DNA of 64,000 nt from the NCBI GenBank assembly GCA_900544095.1, contig UQTV01000001.1, positions 186,001-250,000 of the forward strand, written 5' to 3'. The DNA is from an uncultured Collinsella sp. GTDB lineage: Bacteria > Actinomycetota > Coriobacteriia > Coriobacteriales > Coriobacteriaceae. The position numbers were made by a program, and so were the translations under genes. The notes beneath the pieces were generated by a model. The model ran no database searches and was not told where the DNA came from. It worked only from the letters and a program-made list of their open reading frames with translations. This document shows, one piece after another, positions 44,701-54,006 of the stretch; the stretch's first letter is position 1; each line of letters opens with the position of its first letter.

Positions 44701-45524
44701 TGGCGGGCGCGGGGGCGAGCCCCTACGAGCTCGCGAGCGACGCCGCGTCGAGGCTCGGGATCGCCGTCGGGGCGGAGGAGCTCGCGACCCTCGCCTCGGA
44801 CCTCGACCTCGGCGACGGGGAGATGGCCGCCGTGGCAGCCACCTTCTCCTACCTTGCGGAGAAGAGGAGGCTCGCCTCCATCGAGACGCTGCTGAGGCTG
44901 TGCAGGCTGCCCAGGCGCGAGCCCAAGACCTTCGAGGGCTTCGACTTCTCCAGGATCCAGGGCCGGGACGCGGCCGCGCTGGGCAAGCTCCCGTCGCTGG
45001 CCGACCTCTACGCGCACCGCAACGTCGCCTTCGTCGGGCCCGGCGGCATAGGGAAGACGCACCTCGCGCAGGCCTACGGGCGCGAGTGCTGCATGCGGGG
45101 GCTCAAGACCTACTACATAAAGGCGACCGAGCTCAGGGACAGGTTCCAGAAGGCCGTCCAGCGGGGAAACACCTCGCGGGTCGTCTCCTCGCTCGTCAAG
45201 CCGTCGTGCCTCATCGTTGACGAGGTGGGGAGATGCGTCTACGACAGGCCGTGCACCGACCTGTTCTTCGATGTCGTCGACAGGCGCTACGAGAAGGAGG
45301 GGCCGAACGCGATGGTCCTCACGAGCAACATCGCCCCGAGCGGGCGGGATGAGTTCTTCACGGGCGACGACACGCTCCTCTGCGCCCTCGACAGGCTGTT
45401 CGACAAGGCGTCGGTGTTCGTGATGCGGGGCCCGAGCTACCGCGGCAGGGAGCTTGACACCTACTCGGTGGAGGCCGTCCCCCAGGCGGTGAAGGTGAGG
45501 GGGCTCCAGCCCGAGGGGATGTAG
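44697..45524 (+). CDS. istB: IS21 ATP-binding helper IstB
   Basis: IstB is an AAA+ ATPase similar to DnaC that helps IstA capture target DNA. Walker A GPGGIGKTHLAQAYG and Walker B LIVDEVGRCVYDR are visible, and the length of 275 residues is standard. The frame is open far upstream inside istA, but the real start is the ATG overlapping the istA stop, with GGGAGGG upstream. Intact, so the element may be active. Confidence 0.92.
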   Translation: MMAGAGASPYELASDAASRLGIAVGAEELATLASDLDLGDGEMAAVAATFSYLAEKRRLASIETLLRLCRLPRREPKTFEGFDFSRIQGRDAAALGKLPSLADLYAHRNVAFVGPGGIGKTHLAQAYGRECCMRGLKTYYIKATELRDRFQKAVQRGNTSRVVSSLVKPSCLIVDEVGRCVYDRPCTDLFFDVVDRRYEKEGPNAMVLTSNIAPSGRDEFFTGDDTLLCALDRLFDKASVFVMRGPSYRGRELDTYSVEAVPQAVKVRGLQPEGM

Positions 45525-45631
45525 GAATGCGATAGGAAAGTCATAGATGCGGGCGTGTTGGCTAAAATGGGTCGGCCGGGATTGGTCAATCTCGGCCGAC
45601 TATATTTGGCTAAATTATTCCGGCGCTAACA

Positions 45632-45769
45632 CTTAAAAATTAAACGGGTTAAAGGACTAGCAAAAACCGATATATCATCTGCATTATGTATTACAAAATG
45701 ATGCGCAAATACACACCACATTGAGATTAACCAAAAAAGCTCGACAATGGAATTACGTTCTTTTGCCAT
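45632..45769 (-). pseudogene. 5' fragment of an acyltransferase family 3 gene
   Basis: Only 46 codons remain. The start MAKERNSIVELFWLISMWCVF, seen as RNSIVELFWLISMWCVFAHHFV, fits the first helix and catalytic-histidine region of family 3 membrane O-acyltransferases, which acetylate surface sugars. GGAG lies seven bases before the ATG at 45769. The frame is cut by the right end of the IS21 element at 45631 and its remainder is not present in the window, so the protein is lost. It is the last gene of the minus-strand glycan series. Confidence 0.75.
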
Positions 45770-46119
45770 GGAGTTCTCCGGCTGGCTTAAGTTGACTCTA
45801 TGCATCGATACAAGCCAATTGGCGTACAGTAGTGGTGAATTATAACGGCTGAGACGATTTAACAATCGGACCAAGGACCTCGTCACCGCTGTCCATCCAG
45901 ATGACGATTTACAGCGAAACACCCCAGTCAAATTATGCTTCGGAAAGAATATTGCTCAGGCAGTTCGATAATGAAAGGACTTTTGACTCAAGAGCGAGCC
46001 CCCACCACCGGGACCACTCGAGCATAACGGTCCCTGGGCTCCGGCACTAGATTGACAACCACCCTGGGAGACTTAATGAGGAATAGCCGAAGTAACTGAA
46101 TCAAACCATCGTATTGAGC
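45770..46119. other. Gene-free stretch before the acyltransferase fragment
   Basis: No convincing frame is seen in 350 bases. A nested inverted repeat occurs at 45996-46041: GAGCCC/GGGCTC outside and GGGACC/GGTCCC inside. It could be an RNA structure of the glycan transcript, but no T-run follows. Confidence 0.4.
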
Positions 46120-46473
46120 TCATTCATGATTAGACCATTTCTCAAGTTCCTTTTCGAGTAGGGCAATCCTATGAGTAAGGTTTTTAATCGCCAAAACATG
46201 ACGACTCACGGCAACGCTAAGAGACAGAGAGATTGCAAGCAACAGCACGATTGCACCCAAAAAAAGGAAATTGGCTGGGTTGACAAACCCAATAGCTGTT
46301 GAGCAACTATAAATAATTTGAGGACATATATCACAAATCAAGGCCGCCATACACATCAAAATCCACAACAGAGAGTACTTAAGAAGCATCTTTCCGTTGG
46401 ACACGAGCCGCAAAACATAGACGAGAAAGCCGCCGAAAAAGAGGGCCGCACCAATCCTCAAAATTAGATTCAT
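46120..46473 (-). CDS. DUF2304 small membrane protein
   Basis: The 117-residue protein has three hydrophobic segments (about 4-20, 33-52 and 67-90) and a charged C-terminal helix rich in Glu and Lys (about 97-117), the pattern of DUF2304 proteins. This family is usually encoded beside a polyprenyl-phosphate glycosyltransferase in glycan loci, as here, where its start overlaps the stop of the GT2 gene (TAATG). It may anchor or regulate that enzyme; this is inferred from co-occurrence. Confidence 0.8.
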   Translation of the reverse strand: MNLILRIGAALFFGGFLVYVLRLVSNGKMLLKYSLLWILMCMAALICDICPQIIYSCSTAIGFVNPANFLFLGAIVLLLAISLSLSVAVSRHVLAIKNLTHRIALLEKELEKWSNHE

Positions 46474-47219
46474 TATTTATCTCCCCTATGAACCCAGCAC
46501 ACAAGAACAATGGCTAACGTGACCTTGATCATGTAGTAGACGGAAGAGAAGCCCCCGATGGACGAACGTCCGCCTTGGCGTTCATTCATCTTTACAGGCG
46601 CCTCCATAACGGGAAGACCAAGCTTCATAGCCAAAGCAATCGACTCTGGCTCCGGGTAGTCATCAGGATAACTCTTGCAGAACAGGTCGATAGCATCTTT
46701 ATTGCATGCCCTAAAACCAGAAGTGGGATCGGTGACCACCTTACCCGTAAGCAGCTCGAGCAAAAATGAAAGCCACCTGATTCCAACGCGACGCATAAAA
46801 GTTGACTGAAAACCATCAGTCTCAACCAGAAATCGAGAGCCTATCGCCAGGCTCGCCCCACCCTCAATCAGCTTTACAAGCTCAGGAACATAAGAAGGAT
46901 CATGCTGGCCATCGCCGTCAACCTGAATGTCAATATCATAGCCAAATCTCTGAGCATACTTATGGCCCGCTTGGACCGCTCCACCGATACCAAGGTTCTG
47001 TGGCAGGTCCAATATGTTGACACCATGCTCTCGACAAAGCTCAAGCGTTCCATCTTGTGACCCGTCGTTGATTACAACATAGTCATATCCCGCAGCTTTT
47101 ATAGACGCAACGGTATCGAGAATGCACTCCTGTTCGTTATAGGCAGGGATTATTACGAGAACACGCGGATATCCTTTTGAACATGTTGTTGCAGCAAGAG
47201 ACAATCGAGATTCATCCAT
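46473..47219 (-). CDS. Family 2 glycosyltransferase (dolichol-phosphate mannose synthase-like)
   Basis: Enzymes of this type charge polyprenyl phosphate with a hexose. The GT-A motifs VLVIIPAYNEQECILDTV, the INDGSQDGT loop and the metal-binding DGDGQHDP are clear, followed by SFLVETDGFQST-type acceptor loop segments and a hydrophobic end (VYYMIKVTLAIVLVCWV). It overlaps the DUF2304 gene, its usual companion. The starting ATG has no strong ribosome-binding site, only GGA. Confidence 0.88.
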   Translation of the reverse strand: MDESRLSLAATTCSKGYPRVLVIIPAYNEQECILDTVASIKAAGYDYVVINDGSQDGTLELCREHGVNILDLPQNLGIGGAVQAGHKYAQRFGYDIDIQVDGDGQHDPSYVPELVKLIEGGASLAIGSRFLVETDGFQSTFMRRVGIRWLSFLLELLTGKVVTDPTSGFRACNKDAIDLFCKSYPDDYPEPESIALAMKLGLPVMEAPVKMNERQGGRSSIGGFSSVYYMIKVTLAIVLVCWVHRGDK

Positions 47220-47528
47220 TCCAAAAAAGTTGGCTCTTAGCGACGCTTGAAGAAATTGCGACTCTTACAGCCCAACGCACAGTTTAACTCAAACTTAAGT
47301 TTACAGTATCCTGACTAGCCATCGCGAAGTTACATCTCAAGCTTAGATATTTAGCTTGCTTAACTGGGGCCCACACGGAGTCCCCACCCATCATAGCAGG
47401 GTAAGGGCCCCGTGCACCTCTGTCTCAAATGCGGAACGCATGTCCTGAGTCCTCAACGCCGTCCCATTCGTACCAATCTAATCCAACTATTATCCCCTCT
47501 TACTATAGCCATGACTTATAGCGCTAGT
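47220..47528. other. Intergenic stretch between DUF2142 and GT2 genes
   Basis: No gene is supported in about 310 bases. An inverted repeat GGGGCCC (47366-47372) / GGGCCCC (47405-47411) straddles a possible extended -10 box, TGCTATGAT, on the minus strand (TATGAT at 47395-47390). This may be an internal promoter for the GT2-DUF2304 pair. Confidence 0.35.
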
Positions 47529-49514
47529 TTAGAAAAATCGGATATACAAAAGCTCGAAAAACACAAAATACAGCAGCCCAAATGGAATCCCGAGCATAAA
47601 GGCTGTACATTTAGTCTTCTCTTCCTCGTCGCAGTAAATAGGAAACCTGAGCAAAAGACAGGCGAAAGGTATTAACAAAGGTATGAGGTATCGCGCCTGA
47701 ACACCCGCAACTGTCTGGCTTCCAACTCCTGTAAAGGCGATGTATAGAGCCAAAGCAACTAAATAGCAAGTAGCAAGAACCAGGAATAGAGTCCAAACAA
47801 TCCCGAAACGGCTAAACTTAAATTTAGTAACTTTTTCATTATCAATAATGCATATAGCCTCAAACAACACGATGGGAAGATATGAAAGCCATGGGAACAG
47901 ATTGGACACGTCCCCAAGATAAGCCATATTCGTTGATATTGAATTGAGAAACGCCGGGGTCAGCATCGATCCAAAAACGAAATTCGAGATTACAACTATA
48001 GTTCCAACTGGATTTGCAAGCACTCCCGTCGTTTGACCAGCCGTAGAGACTTCGGAGCCACCACGTGCATCAGAAATGTTATTTACGACAGAAGAGAAAT
48101 ATGGCGTCAAGAAAGATAAAATCATTATGGCGCAAACGAATAGTGCAGCTCCAATCAAGATACGTCTTTGCTTGCTCGAAGTATATTTATCTGCAGGAAT
48201 TAAAAGCGCAAGTCCGAATAAGGGAAAATAAATCGCTTTAGCTGCAAATCCGATTGCAAAAGATAATAGAAATCCGAAGAATGTTTTTGCAGAAATATCC
48301 TCTTCAGAAACAAGCATCTTCAACAAAAGAGCTGTTCCTAGCAAACTGAACGATATCACACAGGGATCATACGAGTAACTGGCTGCCATTAACACGGCAG
48401 ACGGGAACAACGCAATACAAGTGAAAAGACATTTTCTGCAAGGGGCTATACGAATTGCGATTCCGCAGATAACTGCATACGCAAGTAAATTAAATAATTT
48501 TCCCAATGCAAATTTGATAGAAAATGGGAGATGAAGCAAGCGACCCAAACAAAGGCCGATAGATGAAGGAATATAGGCAATTTTAGAAAGAGCCACACTA
48601 TCAAAACAATTAACACGTTCGATACCTTCAGCTATATTATTTTTATCGGCCTCTCTGACTAATTGCTCAACAGAGCCACGGTTAAACTCTCTTGTTTCAT
48701 CTATTGGGTACTTACCCAAAGATGCATCCAAACTAAAGCCGTCCCCCCTATAAAACTGTTCGAATATCATTCGGTCAGAATTTGTTATTTCAGCATTTGT
48801 GAGGTAGGAAACACTATTTGCATTTCCATAGTGGACCTCATCATCCCATGTCAGAAAATTTGTAACGGGGAAGCAAATAATTACGGATAGACCGACCGAG
48901 ACAATGCATGCGAAAGCGAACAGTTCGGGCTTCAGATAAGAAGTGCCCCCATTAATAGCAATCAACCCGATCAAAACAGTAATGGGCAAAGCAGACGCGA
49001 ACAACACCGTCTTTGACTTATCGAGCGGAATGCCAATAAAAGCGATTAAAACAGCAAAGCCAACAGAAACCGTCAAAAAAAAGAAACACTTCTTAGTATC
49101 AGTTTTCTTAACCGAGGCTACAAAGCTCTTCACCAGGCCATAGCAAAGCTCAATGCCTTGAAACGCTAAAACTAAATGAAAGCATATAACAAGACTTGCG
49201 ATATTCCATGCGTCAAGATCGAAGGGGCCAAACGTCTTCGCACCAGTCAATATGATTAAAACTAGCAGAAAGCTGCTGAGAATGCTGGACGCGACGAGGA
49301 CGGTTATCTGACGAATAGCGTCACCACCCGACTGTGATTTCGGTTGCAAATATAAGCACGCAACAGCAACGACATCGCAAAAGAGTTCAAGAATGAATAG
49401 ATTTAAATTCTTATAGTGCAATGATGTCGCAACAGCTAATAAAAGAAGTCCCAGCCCAAAGATGGCAAGCGCGTACTCGCTTTTCTTAATTGCAGGATTA
49501 TTCAAAACGTGCAT
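47529..49514 (-). CDS. DUF2142 multi-pass membrane protein
   Basis: About twelve hydrophobic segments and a large loop after the sixth make this similar to DUF2142 membrane proteins, which have the GT-C architecture of polyprenyl-phosphate-using glycosyltransferases. The acidic motif TWDDEVHYGNANS (about residue 232) lies where such enzymes have a catalytic acidic pair, which supports a transferase or polymerase role. No Wzy polymerase is otherwise recognised in the window, so this gene or one outside may fill that job. The frame starts at TTG 49520 or ATG 49514; neither has a good ribosome-binding site. Confidence 0.7.
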   Translation of the reverse strand: MHVLNNPAIKKSEYALAIFGLGLLLLAVATSLHYKNLNLFILELFCDVVAVACLYLQPKSQSGGDAIRQITVLVASSILSSFLLVLIILTGAKTFGPFDLDAWNIASLVICFHLVLAFQGIELCYGLVKSFVASVKKTDTKKCFFFLTVSVGFAVLIAFIGIPLDKSKTVLFASALPITVLIGLIAINGGTSYLKPELFAFACIVSVGLSVIICFPVTNFLTWDDEVHYGNANSVSYLTNAEITNSDRMIFEQFYRGDGFSLDASLGKYPIDETREFNRGSVEQLVREADKNNIAEGIERVNCFDSVALSKIAYIPSSIGLCLGRLLHLPFSIKFALGKLFNLLAYAVICGIAIRIAPCRKCLFTCIALFPSAVLMAASYSYDPCVISFSLLGTALLLKMLVSEEDISAKTFFGFLLSFAIGFAAKAIYFPLFGLALLIPADKYTSSKQRRILIGAALFVCAIMILSFLTPYFSSVVNNISDARGGSEVSTAGQTTGVLANPVGTIVVISNFVFGSMLTPAFLNSISTNMAYLGDVSNLFPWLSYLPIVLFEAICIIDNEKVTKFKFSRFGIVWTLFLVLATCYLVALALYIAFTGVGSQTVAGVQARYLIPLLIPFACLLLRFPIYCDEEEKTKCTAFMLGIPFGLLYFVFFELLYIRFF

Positions 49515-49617
49515 CTCCAACTAAAGACAAAATCGAATAGGGTAAGTCGACAATAACAAATTCGTATCTCAAATCCAACTTCACTCAAAAGCTAAGCAAA
49601 AGCCAGCCAAGTATCAC

Positions 49618-50763
49618 TTAGCAAATACAAAACGCCTTCTCGACATCCATAGCAGTGGCATCCCAGTTATATCGATTTTCAACAAGCGCCCTAGAGTTTC
49701 GAGACTGAAGAGAAAGCAGCTTTCGATCATCAAAAAGCCTGCATAATGCCGAAACCACCTCATCAGATGCCATGGACCGAATTATTGTGCCGTAGCTATC
49801 ATCTAAGATAAGCTCGCGTGCCCCGCCCACGTCTGTTACCACTGCAGGCGTTCCGCAGGCTGAAGCTTCAAGAAGTACCGTTGAAAAGCCTTCGGAACGA
49901 GTTGGAAGACAAAGCACATCTGCTTGCTGAAGTAAGGAGGAAATATCCTCTGTGTTACATCTCCCAAGCCAAAACAAGTTAGACGAACAAGCTTCCTTGA
50001 CCTCATTAGCCAGCGGACCATCCCCTGCAAGAACAAAACAAATATCACGCTTGGTAATATCTTTTGTGCGAGCCGCCTCAATAATTGAATAAATTCCCTT
50101 TTCAGGAATAAGCCGCCCGACAAAAGCTACAACCAAAGATGACTGAGGGATACCTAATTCAGATCGGAAATCTCTCCCCGAAGAAATACTCCTATAGAAT
50201 GAGGCATTGATTGAGTTTGAAATTACGCCTTTTGCAGTGATATTAAAGTGCTGAAGCCATTCAACACTTTTAGAAGAAATCCCATAGAAATCAGGTTCAA
50301 ACGACTTTACGCGATCAGTAATCCAATCTTCATATCGGCGAACAAAATAATCAAGAAATGGCTGATTGAAAGAGAGATACGCTGAGCCGTGGTCGAGAAC
50401 AACAGCCTTAGCACTATGATCCGCAGCAAACTTCAGCCCTTCGAGCGAGAGAGGGAAAAGTCTCGTGTTTATCAGAACACCATTCCACTCATAATCATCA
50501 AGGGTTTGCAGGAGTCGGTAATAATCACTGGTTTTTTTGGGAAGAGGAAGTCTTCCATCAAGTAACGGAATGCAAGGAAGACGAATTACCTCCAGGCCGT
50601 TTTCGACTGAATGACCGACTCCCACGCGCATCGAATCATTAGTAACGATAACCACCCTATCGCCGCGTGCAGTCAAGGCGTGAGCGAGACCATCGACAAA
50701 ATTACCAATTCCACTAAGTTGCGGGTGATAATGGTGAGTGAAAATACAAATAGAGGAGCTCAT
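49618..50763 (-). CDS. Family 4 glycosyltransferase
   Basis: A GT-B fold retaining glycosyltransferase. The N-terminal Gly-rich segment HHYHPQLSGIGNFVDGLAHAL resembles the acceptor half, and the C-terminal half has VAFVGRLIPEKGIYSIIEA and the donor-binding PTRSEGFSTVLLEASACGTPAVVTDVGG, seen as EGFSTVLLEASACG, with the typical E-x7-E spacing. GAGGT lies six bases before the ATG at 50763. The sugar donor is not known; Galf and Rha are available from the locus. Confidence 0.88.
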   Translation of the reverse strand: MSSSICIFTHHYHPQLSGIGNFVDGLAHALTARGDRVVIVTNDSMRVGVGHSVENGLEVIRLPCIPLLDGRLPLPKKTSDYYRLLQTLDDYEWNGVLINTRLFPLSLEGLKFAADHSAKAVVLDHGSAYLSFNQPFLDYFVRRYEDWITDRVKSFEPDFYGISSKSVEWLQHFNITAKGVISNSINASFYRSISSGRDFRSELGIPQSSLVVAFVGRLIPEKGIYSIIEAARTKDITKRDICFVLAGDGPLANEVKEACSSNLFWLGRCNTEDISSLLQQADVLCLPTRSEGFSTVLLEASACGTPAVVTDVGGARELILDDSYGTIIRSMASDEVVSALCRLFDDRKLLSLQSRNSRALVENRYNWDATAMDVEKAFCIC

Positions 50764-50796
50764 CACATAACCTCATCTGATATAGATGTCATATCC

Positions 50797-51657
50797 TTAA
50801 TTCTGTGCCGTCCAGACTTCCCCATCTCCAAAGTCGAGCAAGAGCGGAAGATGGGTATGTCGATTATCCGGTGACGGTATTTTTTTCCAATCGCCATACA
50901 TCGTTGTAAGATATTTATCCGTCATACGAGGAACAGGGAATTCACTGCCTTCGAAAACCGCACTGCTCAGAGGGAAAATCTCTGAAATAGGCACTGGCGC
51001 CATATTCGGCCAGCTTAACGTCAGACAGCAATCAGAGACCTCACCCGTATTTGAGTCGGCAATACAGGAATCGAACAAATCCTGGTAAGAGCATGCGCCT
51101 CGAGAAACCAGTTGTTCCACCACGTGCATAGCAGAACAACCAATTTGCTCGAGTTGACCAAGGAACCCTTTATGAGGGACAACAATGGAAGAAGAATGAT
51201 ATAAATAGGCTCTTTTCTGTGCAATTGATGCAGTTCGGACTTGCTTTGCACGAAGGCGTTTATCTGTATAGAGCTGGTCATATGGAAAGATGTCGACAAA
51301 AATGCCCATCGAACTGGAAGCCTCTCGAGCCTCTTGATTCTCGAAGCGAGTTCCATCGCGATACACCTTAGCAAACATCGCAGCATAGCCAGTAGTATTC
51401 CGCGATGTATGGAGCGAATATCCTTCCGGTAACCCACCCTCGGCTAAAGAGCAAAAGCGGTCATAATCTGAACGCATCATTCCGATATCTATATCATCAT
51501 CCCAAGGGATAAACCCCCTATGACGCATTGCTCCTAAACATGTTCCACCGTCAAGCCACCACCTGATGCCGTGCTTAGAGCAGAATGCGGCGACAACCTG
51601 AAGGATATCCAATTCAGTGTTTTGAAGCTTTAATAGCGCGTGAGCTTTAGACATCAT
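50797..51657 (-). CDS. licD: LicD-family phosphotransferase
   Basis: LicD proteins move phosphocholine from CDP-choline to a sugar of a surface glycan. The signature WWLDGGTCLGAMRHRGFIPWDDDIDIGM, seen as LDGGTCLGAMRHRGFIPWDDDIDI, is complete, with the DDDID metal-binding run. The frame is open to 51765 inside the flippase gene, but the ATG at 51657, just past the flippase stop and behind an AGAGATAGG, is the likely start. It is in a glycan biosynthesis series, and the choline-activating LicC/LicA and LicB genes lie 7 kb away, so a phosphocholine role is likely. Confidence 0.88.
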   Translation of the reverse strand: MMSKAHALLKLQNTELDILQVVAAFCSKHGIRWWLDGGTCLGAMRHRGFIPWDDDIDIGMMRSDYDRFCSLAEGGLPEGYSLHTSRNTTGYAAMFAKVYRDGTRFENQEAREASSSMGIFVDIFPYDQLYTDKRLRAKQVRTASIAQKRAYLYHSSSIVVPHKGFLGQLEQIGCSAMHVVEQLVSRGACSYQDLFDSCIADSNTGEVSDCCLTLSWPNMAPVPISEIFPLSSAVFEGSEFPVPRMTDKYLTTMYGDWKKIPSPDNRHTHLPLLLDFGDGEVWTAQN

Positions 51658-51661
51658 CGGC

Positions 51662-52906
51662 CTATCTCTTTTCCCCGAACCATTGTTGCGTCTGTTTCCC
51701 CAAAACAGAAGACTGATAAATAAGGCAAATGGCATTGGATATAAGCGCCGATACAGTAGGGCCATTTAAGCCAAACAGCATTTGCGCAGGAGCCATAACA
51801 GCGACAGCACTAATTAAGGACAGCATGCTGCCAACAAATACCCCTCGGTAATTATCAAGAGAAACCAACAAATCGTTGACAAACCAAGCGATGCCAGTCA
51901 AAAAGGCACAAGCCAACATAGGCTGAAGGAGATCGGTATGTTTAGCTATTCCAGCGCCATAAAACAGTGACAGCAATAATTTACCGAAAAAGAAAAGGGC
52001 AACTGAAGATATGACACCGACAAAAAAGATGCCAGCAAGTATTTTACCTATGAGCGAAAAAAAGGACTTTTCTCTAGAATGGTAACGCTCTACTAGATAA
52101 CCTAATAAAGGATTATAAATATAGGTCGCACCCATTTGGATAATTGCCACAGGTGCAGCAACTGATGCATAAATACCCAGAGCAGAATCTCCGAATGAAT
52201 AAGATAAATACTGCCTGGGAATATTCGGCGCCGCAGAAGCAGCAATGCCGCCCAGAACGATGGGCAAACAGCTACATAGGAAGGCTCTGACCTTCGCTCG
52301 GCTAATTCCAAGCTTGATTGCAGAAATCCGATTTGATCTTGGATAATCGTAAATAACTCCGATGCCTATTGTCACTACCGTCATAAGCAACAGTGCACCT
52401 TCGAGGCTATTAAAAAATCCAAAGACAAGAATGAATGAAAGGAGAGAGCCGATGCCCTGCATTATGAGGGATTTCCCAATATAGTCCATCCTATGACCAA
52501 CCTGATCATTAGCATGCATGACATCAATGACTAAGCCAGCGGTTTTATAGAGAGCATACAGAAGAATAGCGGGCACCGTACCAATACGACACGTTGCAAT
52601 GGAATAGACGGCTAACATTGCAAACGCTATAAAAGTAGTAAAGAAACGAAAAGTCAGGTATTCACCAGCAGAGTTTTTCCTTTCAACATCTGCAATTTGC
52701 ACCGTGTACATCCTGTATTGGGCTAATTGAGAAAACATGTTGAAAATAGACATAGCCAGCGAATAAATGCCTGCAGCACTATATCCATCAGACAGCCGAA
52801 CGACCAAAATGGTGATAAGCCACTGACAGCCTAAATTAGTCAACGAACCGACGGTATTCCAGAACATATTATGTTTAATCGAAAGAGTCTTCTCTGTGGC
52901 CTTCAC
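51662..52906 (-). CDS. wzx: Wzx-type polysaccharide flippase
   Basis: This membrane protein would flip lipid-linked repeat units. It has about 12-14 hydrophobic segments with the MATE-like MOP superfamily layout, such as SLTNLGCQWLITILVVRLSD near the start and APVAIIQMGATYIYNPLLGYLVE in the middle. Start is GTG 52906. It ends five bases before licD. The window also has an ABC exporter, so the two could serve different glycans. Confidence 0.82.
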   Translation of the reverse strand: MKATEKTLSIKHNMFWNTVGSLTNLGCQWLITILVVRLSDGYSAAGIYSLAMSIFNMFSQLAQYRMYTVQIADVERKNSAGEYLTFRFFTTFIAFAMLAVYSIATCRIGTVPAILLYALYKTAGLVIDVMHANDQVGHRMDYIGKSLIMQGIGSLLSFILVFGFFNSLEGALLLMTVVTIGIGVIYDYPRSNRISAIKLGISRAKVRAFLCSCLPIVLGGIAASAAPNIPRQYLSYSFGDSALGIYASVAAPVAIIQMGATYIYNPLLGYLVERYHSREKSFFSLIGKILAGIFFVGVISSVALFFFGKLLLSLFYGAGIAKHTDLLQPMLACAFLTGIAWFVNDLLVSLDNYRGVFVGSMLSLISAVAVMAPAQMLFGLNGPTVSALISNAICLIYQSSVLGKQTQQWFGEKR

Positions 52907-52950
52907 AAATATAAGCGCCCTTCTAAACCTGTCGAAATGAGGATACGGAG

Positions 52951-53886
52951 CTATCTCGCAGCTTTAAGTTCTTTTAAAATCAAAATAAACAGCCAATTCG
53001 GCATAAGACGTATAATGATATCTGCTTTAGCGATAGACGGGCAAGCTCGTCGGTATTTAAGTAAACCAATTATGGAGCGCCGCTCCCTTGCTTCAGCGAA
53101 CCTCAATATTTCCTTTAGATGCGGTGAATCGGGAAATCTATCGGCAAATCGCCTAGCAGTATCAACCCTGTTTTTAACTCTTGTCGAATACCAATCATCT
53201 TTTGAAGAAACACCTGCAAGGAATCCAGTTTCGTTACCACCATGTCGACGATACTTAACCAAAGGAGTCATAGTAAAGCTGCACTTTCCCAGTTCACTGC
53301 AACCCAATGTCAACCACAAGTCATGTGCAGTCGATTCCGGAAAGGGAATCATCGACTTCGCCGCACTCGCATCTAACATGAGAGCCATACCAATGCCGTA
53401 ACATACGCTTGCGGCCTGTACAGTAATATCCTCTCCAGAGCACCAATTTACTTCCGGCGAATTAGGATGAGCTTTCCTATAACTCTTTACCAGAATATTT
53501 CCGTTTTCGTCAATTACCGATCTATCACAAACATCTAGAATTGAGCCTTCTTCTAGCATATGGTTGAGCGAAACTTCAACTCTATTAGGCTCCCAAATAT
53601 CATCCTGATCGCAAAGTACTACGTAATCCCCTTCCGCCAAGGAGAGCAGCGCCTCGAACGATTTGACATAACCGAGATTATTATCACCGTGATAATACCG
53701 ATAGGCGTTTTTCGTTATATGCGCTTGGATAAACCGCTCTAATGAATCCGATTCAGGGCAGTCATTTCTAACTAGAAGCGTAAGCGGAAACGTTTGTTTA
53801 TCTATCGAATCAAGTTGTTCCGCGAAAAACTTAAGATCGGGTTTATAAGCTGAGAGAAGTACGCATACGCCAATATCATTTCCCAT
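52951..53886 (-). CDS. Family 2 glycosyltransferase (rhamnosyltransferase-like)
   Basis: The GT-A motifs GVCVLLSAYKPDLKFFAEQLDSI, seen as VCVLLSAYKPDLKF, and VLCDQDDIWEPNRV resemble putative rhamnosyltransferases of O-antigen loci, and the rml genes provide the donor. A late hydrophobic stretch (LFILILKEL) closes it. The frame opens at 53916, but GGA lies about 11 bases before the ATG at 53886, where the catalytic domain begins. It is the first gene of the minus-strand glycan series that leads to the acyltransferase fragment. Confidence 0.8.
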   Translation of the reverse strand: MGNDIGVCVLLSAYKPDLKFFAEQLDSIDKQTFPLTLLVRNDCPESDSLERFIQAHITKNAYRYYHGDNNLGYVKSFEALLSLAEGDYVVLCDQDDIWEPNRVEVSLNHMLEEGSILDVCDRSVIDENGNILVKSYRKAHPNSPEVNWCSGEDITVQAASVCYGIGMALMLDASAAKSMIPFPESTAHDLWLTLGCSELGKCSFTMTPLVKYRRHGGNETGFLAGVSSKDDWYSTRVKNRVDTARRFADRFPDSPHLKEILRFAEARERRSIIGLLKYRRACPSIAKADIIIRLMPNWLFILILKELKAAR

Positions 53887-54006
53887 TTCTATTTCCAAAA
53901 ATCCTCCCAAATTCATTGCTTAAAGATTATCAAAGCACCCTCAGTTAAAAGAAACTCTTTTAAAAATAGAGTATTTATCCCTGTCTCTTAAAACGAGTGC
54001 CTAATA

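Larger units (their letters stand above)
43256..45631 (+). mobile_element. Complete IS21-family insertion sequence
   Basis: Terminal inverted repeats TGTTAGCGCCGG (43256-43267) and CCGGCGCTAACA (45620-45631) bound 2,376 bases with istA and istB. As in IS21, internal copies of subterminal repeats occur: TTGACCAATCCCGG at 43298-43311 is matched by CCGGGATTGGTCAA at 45576-45589, and ATTTTAGCC at 43271-43279 by GGCTAAAAT at 45560-45568. The flanking bases do not form an obvious target duplication, and the two sides come from different genes. Confidence 0.92.
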
